NCBI GenBank assembly: GCA_041658345.1
Contig: JBBAAK010000020.1
Span: forward strand, 1 to 8,580
DNA length: 8,580 nt
Reading direction: 5' to 3'
From: JBAZYV01 sp041658345
GTDB taxonomy: Bacteria > Patescibacteriota > Gracilibacteria > UBA1369 > 2-02-FULL-48-14
The notes under the pieces are model-generated. The model did no database searches and was not told the DNA's origin. It worked only from the letters and a program-made list of their open reading frames with translations. This document shows positions 5,241 through 8,580 of the stretch, piece by piece. The stretch's first letter is position 1, and each line of letters begins with the position of its first letter. A program made the position numbers and the translations under genes.

Positions 5241-5249
5241 TGGTATAAT
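5241..5249 (+). promoter_or_regulatory. Extended -10 promoter of the NPF-protein gene
   Basis: TGGTATAAT is a perfect extended -10 element. It ends 6 bases before ATG 5256, so transcription should start on or within a base of the start codon, giving a leaderless message. No clear -35 box is present. On the other strand the same bases include TATTAT (5250-5245), a possible -10 for the divergent gene. Confidence 0.7.
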
Positions 5250-5255
5250 ATAAGC

Positions 5256-5504
5256 ATGAACACAAAACTCATCGTATTTATTGTAGTCGCTCTTTTTATC
5301 GGTGGCGTTGTTGGTTATTATTACGGCACTGGTCTGGGATACAATACGGGTCTTGCCGATGGGAGGCGCGTCACACTTGAAGAACAAAAAAAACAAGAGG
5401 AAGAAAAAATAAAAAAGGCGCAGGAATCGGCAAATCCATTTACACAAACGGATGATGCCGCAAATCCATTTAAAGAGACATACACAAATCCATTTGCACT
5501 TTAA
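5256..5504 (+). CDS. Single-span membrane protein with three NPF motifs
   Basis: 82 residues. A membrane segment spans residues 4-22 (LIVFIVVALFIGGVVGYYY), running into a Gly-rich stretch (GTGLGYNTGLADG) that could pack against a partner helix. A charged helix or short coiled coil (40-56, EEQKKQEEEKIKKAQE) follows. The tail has three evenly spaced motifs: ANPF, ANPF and TNPF, at about 59-62, 69-72 and 77-80. Small proteins with an N-terminal anchor and a C-terminal NPF series are, from memory, recurrent in Parcubacteria genomes, without known function. In eukaryotes NPF binds EH domains; nothing suggests that here. The secreted Cys-repeat gene begins 21 bases downstream on the same strand without its own clear promoter, so the two are probably co-transcribed and may act together at the cell envelope. 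Start chosen from the leaderless promoter. Confidence 0.82.
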   Translation: MNTKLIVFIVVALFIGGVVGYYYGTGLGYNTGLADGRRVTLEEQKKQEEEKIKKAQESANPFTQTDDAANPFKETYTNPFAL

Positions 5505-5525
5505 TAAAGTGTAATATATAAAAAT

Positions 5526-7418
5526 ATGCGTATAAATTTTCTTTTCGTGTCATTGTTGGTATTAGGTACTATCTTCATAGTTGGTGGGGTAAATATTATT
5601 TTTGCACAAAATCCTTTTAACGAAATAACGTATCCAATCACTGAACTTGGAAATTGTGGGTCTCGACAAGAGTGTAAAACATTTTGTGATAACTCAGAAA
5701 ATAGAATCACTTGTATTGAGTGGGGGAGGCGTACAAAAGTGTTCAAAACCGAAGACGCAAATAAAATGACAAAACGTGAGGAGTTTAAGAAGAATGTTGA
5801 GTCATTTAAAGATTCTCCAGGTAAATGTGCAACCCCGACAGAGTGTGATGCATATTGCCGAGTCCAAGAGCATCTTGATGAGTGTCTCGATCATAGTGTG
5901 AAATATGGATATACATCTCAAGAAGAGGCTCAAAAAATTCGGGAAAAAACAAAAAGGGGTGGGCCTGGAGGATGTAATTCAAAAGAGAGCTGTGACGCAT
6001 ATTGTAAAAATCCAGAACGTATTAATGAATGTCTTTCTTTTGCTGTAAAAGAGGGTGATATAAGTGAGGGCGATGCAAAATTTTTGTCGGAACAGACAAT
6101 GCGTCGTGTAGAGAGTGGAGGAAAACCTCCGTCTACTGGCCCCGAACAAAAAATTGATAAACAAAAAGTTGAATCGATTTTAAATACGGAGAAGGGTCCC
6201 GGGGGATGTTCGACGATGCAAGAGTGTGGTGAATTCTGTATGAATCCAGATCATTCGCAGGAATGTATCGCGTTTGCAATGAAACACCAAATTGCGCCTC
6301 CAAAAGATCTTGAGCGTATGAAAAAACTTTCTTCTATGGCAGGCCCTGGAGGATGTAGAGGTCAGAAGGAATGCGAAACGTATTGTAGTGAGGAAAAACA
6401 CACCGATGAATGTATTCAATTTTCAAAAGAAAATGGACTTATACCAGAAGAAGAGATTCAACGCATTGAAAAAGAACGTGAAATTGTAAAAAAAATGGAA
6501 ATGAAAGGACAATCTGGCCCTGGAGGATGTAAAAATTCTTCCGATTGTAATAAATATTGTTCTGATTCGGCACACGTTGAAGAATGTGCACAATTTGGTG
6601 CAAAAACCGGATTATTGGAGAAAGATATAGTTGAACGCATGATGGGTCAAACACGTGAAGCAAGACAAAAAATTATGGAGATCGAAAGAGAAGAAATAGA
6701 TTTTGAAGGGGCGTGGTCGGATGAAATGAACTTACCCCCTCGGGATGGCAAGTTTGATCGAACGAAGATAGATGGTCCTCAATCAGAAACACAAGGTCGT
6801 TTTATTAATCGTAAAGAAATTGTGCCTCAGATGCCAGTTATTCCATTTATTTCTCCCGAAAAGTTTGATTCTTTGAGAGATGAAACACAAAAGAATAATC
6901 CTTCTTTTTCTCCCCCTCCAATAGAGGAAATAAAAAGGATGATGGAAAAGTTTGGTACTTCACCAAGTGGAGAACAGAACCGTTATGAAAAATATGCTCC
7001 ACCACGAAATATGATGCCTCAGAATAATCAAACACCTCCTACGAATTTTATACCCCCAAATGGCGGTAATTCATCTTCTGGATCAACGCCACCCACTTTC
7101 GTGTATCCTCCGCGTGGTATAGGGGTTCCTCCGGCTGGCACACAACAACCTCCGCAGGGTTTTCAGCCTCCACGCGATTTTATTCCATCTAATAACACAC
7201 CCCCAGAAGGATTTAATACACCACCAACTGAATTCACGCCCCCATCGAATATCCAATTCCCATCGGGTATGCAGCCACCACCATCGGGAACAATGCAGCC
7301 GCCAAGTATGGTACAACCTCCATCGGGAACTCAGTCATTGCCCCCAAGTTCTTTTATCACTCCTCTCGAAAAGTTTTTTGGATCAATCCTTGATGCACTT
7401 GAAGGGGTGTCGTGGTAG
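5526..7418 (+). CDS. Secreted protein with six CX5CX3CX8C repeats and a proline-rich tail
   Basis: 630 residues. A signal peptide (1-27, hydrophobic core 4-26, cleavage likely after 'IIFA') is followed by six repeats. Each has the pattern C-x5-C-x3-C-x8-C, mostly opening with GPGG before the first Cys. The first cysteines are residues 44, 101, 150, 228, 277 and 335. All 24 cysteines of the protein lie in these repeats, implying two disulfides per repeat and an extracytoplasmic location. After each fourth Cys comes a conserved pattern (hydrophobic-x-Phe/His..., Lys.x.Gly, then an acidic/basic helix). A charged linker (about 380-455) leads to a Pro/Gln/Ser-rich low-complexity tail (455-610) with repeated PPSGT/QPPS units. 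A short hydrophobic C-terminus (LEKFFGSILDALEGVSW) ends the protein. No enzyme motif or LPXTG signal is seen. I do not recognise a named family; adhesion or surface-layer roles are guesses. Two stop codons (TAG TAA) are in tandem. Confidence 0.88.
   Translation: MRINFLFVSLLVLGTIFIVGGVNIIFAQNPFNEITYPITELGNCGSRQECKTFCDNSENRITCIEWGRRTKVFKTEDANKMTKREEFKKNVESFKDSPGKCATPTECDAYCRVQEHLDECLDHSVKYGYTSQEEAQKIREKTKRGGPGGCNSKESCDAYCKNPERINECLSFAVKEGDISEGDAKFLSEQTMRRVESGGKPPSTGPEQKIDKQKVESILNTEKGPGGCSTMQECGEFCMNPDHSQECIAFAMKHQIAPPKDLERMKKLSSMAGPGGCRGQKECETYCSEEKHTDECIQFSKENGLIPEEEIQRIEKEREIVKKMEMKGQSGPGGCKNSSDCNKYCSDSAHVEECAQFGAKTGLLEKDIVERMMGQTREARQKIMEIEREEIDFEGAWSDEMNLPPRDGKFDRTKIDGPQSETQGRFINRKEIVPQMPVIPFISPEKFDSLRDETQKNNPSFSPPPIEEIKRMMEKFGTSPSGEQNRYEKYAPPRNMMPQNNQTPPTNFIPPNGGNSSSGSTPPTFVYPPRGIGVPPAGTQQPPQGFQPPRDFIPSNNTPPEGFNTPPTEFTPPSNIQFPSGMQPPPSGTMQPPSMVQPPSGTQSLPPSSFITPLEKFFGSILDALEGVSW
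5637..6662 (+). repeat. Six tandem Cys-rich protein repeats (coding)
   Basis: Repeat starts in DNA are approximately 5637, 5814, 5961, 6195, 6342 and 6516. Distances between first cysteines are 57, 49, 78, 49 and 58 residues, so a 49-residue unit recurs with variable linkers. Every unit keeps exactly the same 5-3-8 cysteine spacing, although the remaining sequence has diverged. This points to old duplications under structural constraint. Confidence 0.9.
6888..7355 (+). repeat. Low-complexity Pro/Gln/Ser-rich coding segment
   Basis: It encodes residues about 455-610 of the secreted protein, with many PP pairs spaced by 6-12 residues and short repeats such as QPPSGT, MQPP and FTPP. Such segments usually act as extended spacers across or beyond the cell wall. 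Expect length variation between related strains. Confidence 0.75.
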
Positions 7419-7451
7419 TAAGAAATTTTTGGAATTAAAAGTTAGGAATAC

Positions 7452-7479
7452 AAAAAAATCCGACACGATCTGGGTTTTT
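7452..7479 (+). terminator. Probable intrinsic terminator after the Cys-repeat gene
   Basis: AAAAATCCG (7454-7462) pairs with TGGGTTTTT (7471-7479) using two G-T pairs, with an 8-base loop and a T5 run. It lies 34 bases after the TAG stop and closes the NPF / Cys-repeat operon. Confidence 0.6.
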
Positions 7480-7558
7480 GATAAAAGACTGTTTGCAGAC
7501 ATAATAAAACTGTATTAATCTTTTAGGTAGTTTCTTTACTTTAGTAGCGGAGATTTAT

Positions 7559-7885
7559 ATGAAAGATGTAAAAAGTGGTAATCTTTTTTGTCCACGCTGT
7601 AATAAACCTGCATCTCGATGTGATGCAGTATTTACCAGAAAATACAGCGCAAGTGTGCCAATACTTCCATACTTCATTTGCTCAAAATGCCGTCTTATAT
7701 TTGTGAGTAAACGATTGATAAGAACAATATTGAATAGATGGTGGCACGGGAATAAATTGGAACGTGTTGTTCCATTTAAAACGGCCCACAACGAAGTGAT
7801 TGAATATTTGAAAGAGGTGGTAGGGTATTACAAACAGATCAAGTATAAAGAGGTTCGTTTTAAAAAACATAGCCCAACAAAATGA
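7559..7885 (+). CDS. Small zinc-ribbon protein of unknown function
   Basis: 108 residues. A zinc ribbon is formed by Cys11-Pro-Arg-Cys14 and Cys41-Ser-Lys-Cys44, with 26 residues between the pairs; a further Cys21 is probably not a ligand. The rest (45-108) is very basic and helical ('VSKRLIRTILNRWW', 'TAHNEVIEYLKEVVGYYKQIKYKEVRFKK'), which suggests nucleic-acid or ribosome contact. That is inference from charge only. There is no signal peptide or membrane span. CGGAG (7548-7552) lies 6 bases before the ATG, one of the few real Shine-Dalgarno sites on this strand of the window. The TGA stop is inside the loop of its own terminator. I cannot name a family. Confidence 0.78.
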   Translation: MKDVKSGNLFCPRCNKPASRCDAVFTRKYSASVPILPYFICSKCRLIFVSKRLIRTILNRWWHGNKLERVVPFKTAHNEVIEYLKEVVGYYKQIKYKEVRFKKHSPTK

Positions 7886-7897
7886 GGGCTATTTTTT
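7869..7897 (+). terminator. Intrinsic terminator of the zinc-ribbon gene
   Basis: A perfect 7-bp stem ATAGCCC (7869-7875) with GGGCTAT (7886-7892), a 10-base loop and a run of T (7892-7897). The stop codon (7883-7885) falls in the loop, so a terminating ribosome would cover the stem. Confidence 0.8.
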
Positions 7898-7988
7898 CAT
7901 TTAATGATTTTTAGTAACAAATAGGTTTAATTTGCTGTTTTTCAAAAAAGAGAATAGAGTCTAATTAGTTGGCAATCAATATATACAC

Positions 7989-8580
7989 ATGGCATTTTTT
8001 AAGAGAGATAATAAATCAAATGAAAGAAGAGGAGGAAAAGGGTTTGGCGGACGTGATTCCGGTGGGCGGGGTTTTGGCAATGGCGAAAGAAGGCAGACCT
8101 TGAATAAAGCAGTGTGTAGCGACTGCAAAAAGGGGTGTGAGGTGCCATTTAAACCAACTGGAGACAGGCCCGTATATTGCAGTGATTGCTTTAGAAATCA
8201 TGACAATGACGGAGGATCAGCAAGACCCACAGGAAGTAATTTTAGAAAACCAAATTTTGATGGAAGGAGAGAGCAATCATCTAGAGATAGACCAATGTTT
8301 GAAGCGACGTGCGCTAATTGTAAAAAGCGGTGTGAGGTGCCATTTAAACCAACAGGAGATAAGCCCGTATATTGCAGTGATTGTTTTGAAAAAAGTGGTG
8401 GCTCCATGGGTAAGGGTAGCGAGAAGGCTACAAATCAATACAAAGAACAGTTCGATATATTAAATTCAAAACTTGATAGAATTATAAATATTTTAGCTTT
8501 AGTGAATCGGGGAAAAGAAGAGAAAAAAGAAGCGATGGTTGAGGAAAAAGAAAAATCGAAGAAAGTTCCCGATAAGAAAC
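7989..8580 (+). CDS. Protein with two CxxC-x17-CxxC zinc ribbons (3' end outside the window)
   Basis: 197 residues are visible from ATG 7989 and the frame is open to the window end. Residues 13-36 are Gly/Arg-rich (RGG and GFGG motifs), as in some RNA-binding proteins. Ribbon 1 uses Cys43, Cys46, Cys64 and Cys67; ribbon 2 uses Cys108, Cys111, Cys129 and Cys132. Both have exactly 17 residues between the pairs and share the core 'CEVPFKPTGD.PVYCSDCF', the signature of the CxxC-x17-CxxC family (TIGR04272) common in candidate-phylum genomes. A third conserved Cys (50, 115) lies inside each loop. A helix 'YKEQFDILNSKLDRIINIL' (151-169) is a likely oligomerisation segment, followed by a Lys/Glu-rich tail. 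The function of the family is not established; RNA or ribosome binding is an inference. No Shine-Dalgarno site precedes the start. Confidence 0.85.
   Translation, partial: MAFFKRDNKSNERRGGKGFGGRDSGGRGFGNGERRQTLNKAVCSDCKKGCEVPFKPTGDRPVYCSDCFRNHDNDGGSARPTGSNFRKPNFDGRREQSSRDRPMFEATCANCKKRCEVPFKPTGDKPVYCSDCFEKSGGSMGKGSEKATNQYKEQFDILNSKLDRIINILALVNRGKEEKKEAMVEEKEKSKKVPDKK
8115..8201 (+). repeat. Zinc-ribbon coding duplication, copy 1
   Basis: Compared with copy 2 (offset 195 bases, 65 codons), positions 8136-8192 are identical at 53 of 57 bases. Three of the four differences are silent; the fourth changes Arg to Lys. The flanks (8115-8135) have diverged more. Confidence 0.85.
8310..8396 (+). repeat. 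Zinc-ribbon coding duplication, copy 2
   Basis: This is the second copy of the ribbon unit, with near-identical DNA at 8331-8387. The high DNA identity, beyond what the protein requires, indicates a recent duplication or gene conversion within the gene. Confidence 0.85.

Noticed and set aside
5220..5447. N-terminal extension of the 58-residue minus-strand gene to 134 codons
   Set aside because: The extension lies antisense to the NPF-protein gene and gives a Phe/Leu run that mirrors its Lys/Glu-rich coiled coil. The internal ATG at 5219 leaves both genes intact.
8137..8463. 108-codon plus-strand frame in another phase of the last gene
   Set aside because: It is a frame shadow. The 7989-8580 frame, open past the window end, carries the two zinc ribbons with exact spacing and explains the DNA repetition.
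1..8580. Alternative genetic code (TGA read as Gly or Trp)
   Set aside because: TGA ends the KamA-like gene and the 7559-7885 gene exactly where their terminators begin. No in-frame TGA interrupts a recognised protein, and Trp is coded by TGG.

Overview
The window is AT-rich bacterial DNA, most consistent with a Candidate Phyla Radiation (Patescibacteria, Parcubacteria-like) genome. The clues are two CxxC-x17-CxxC zinc ribbons (the TIGR04272 spacing), many small single-span or secreted proteins of unknown family, frequent hairpin repeats between genes, and promoters sitting almost on the start codon. TGA is used as a stop (KamA-like gene, 7559-7885 gene), so the code is standard and not the TGA=Gly code of Gracilibacteria/Absconditabacteria. 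This placement is inference: no rRNA or ribosomal protein gene is present.

Left part (1-2541). A membrane-anchored cupredoxin-like protein (39-458, +) faces a seven-span membrane protein of unknown function (608-1156, -) across a structured inverted-repeat element and a bidirectional terminator. The 292-base gap after it is not empty. It holds a consensus promoter for the membrane protein and a 30-codon membrane peptide gene (1264-1356, -) with its own promoter, Shine-Dalgarno site and terminator. Next is a compact KamA-type radical SAM aminomutase (1449-2390, -).

Centre (2542-4652). The translational GTPase TypA/BipA (2542-4377, -) carries two copies of a 23-bp repeat inserted in the same reading frame. 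A second inverted-repeat element, with the same 10-bp terminal core as the first, abuts its start codon. A perfect 11-bp inverted repeat lies between typA and the KamA-like gene.

Right part (4653-8580). This is mostly plus strand: a small soluble protein, a divergent 58-codon gene on the minus strand, and a pair of exported proteins. The pair is an 82-residue single-span protein with three NPF motifs followed 21 bases later by a 630-residue secreted protein. The latter has six CX5CX3CX8C repeats and a proline-rich tail. Two zinc-ribbon proteins follow; the last, with two near-identical CxxC-x17-CxxC ribbons and a glycine/arginine-rich start, runs off the window.

The most unusual items are the exported NPF / Cys-repeat pair, the repeat elements (between genes and inside typA), the hidden 30-codon gene, and a set of probable leaderless promoters. 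No tRNA, rRNA, transposase or CRISPR array was seen.
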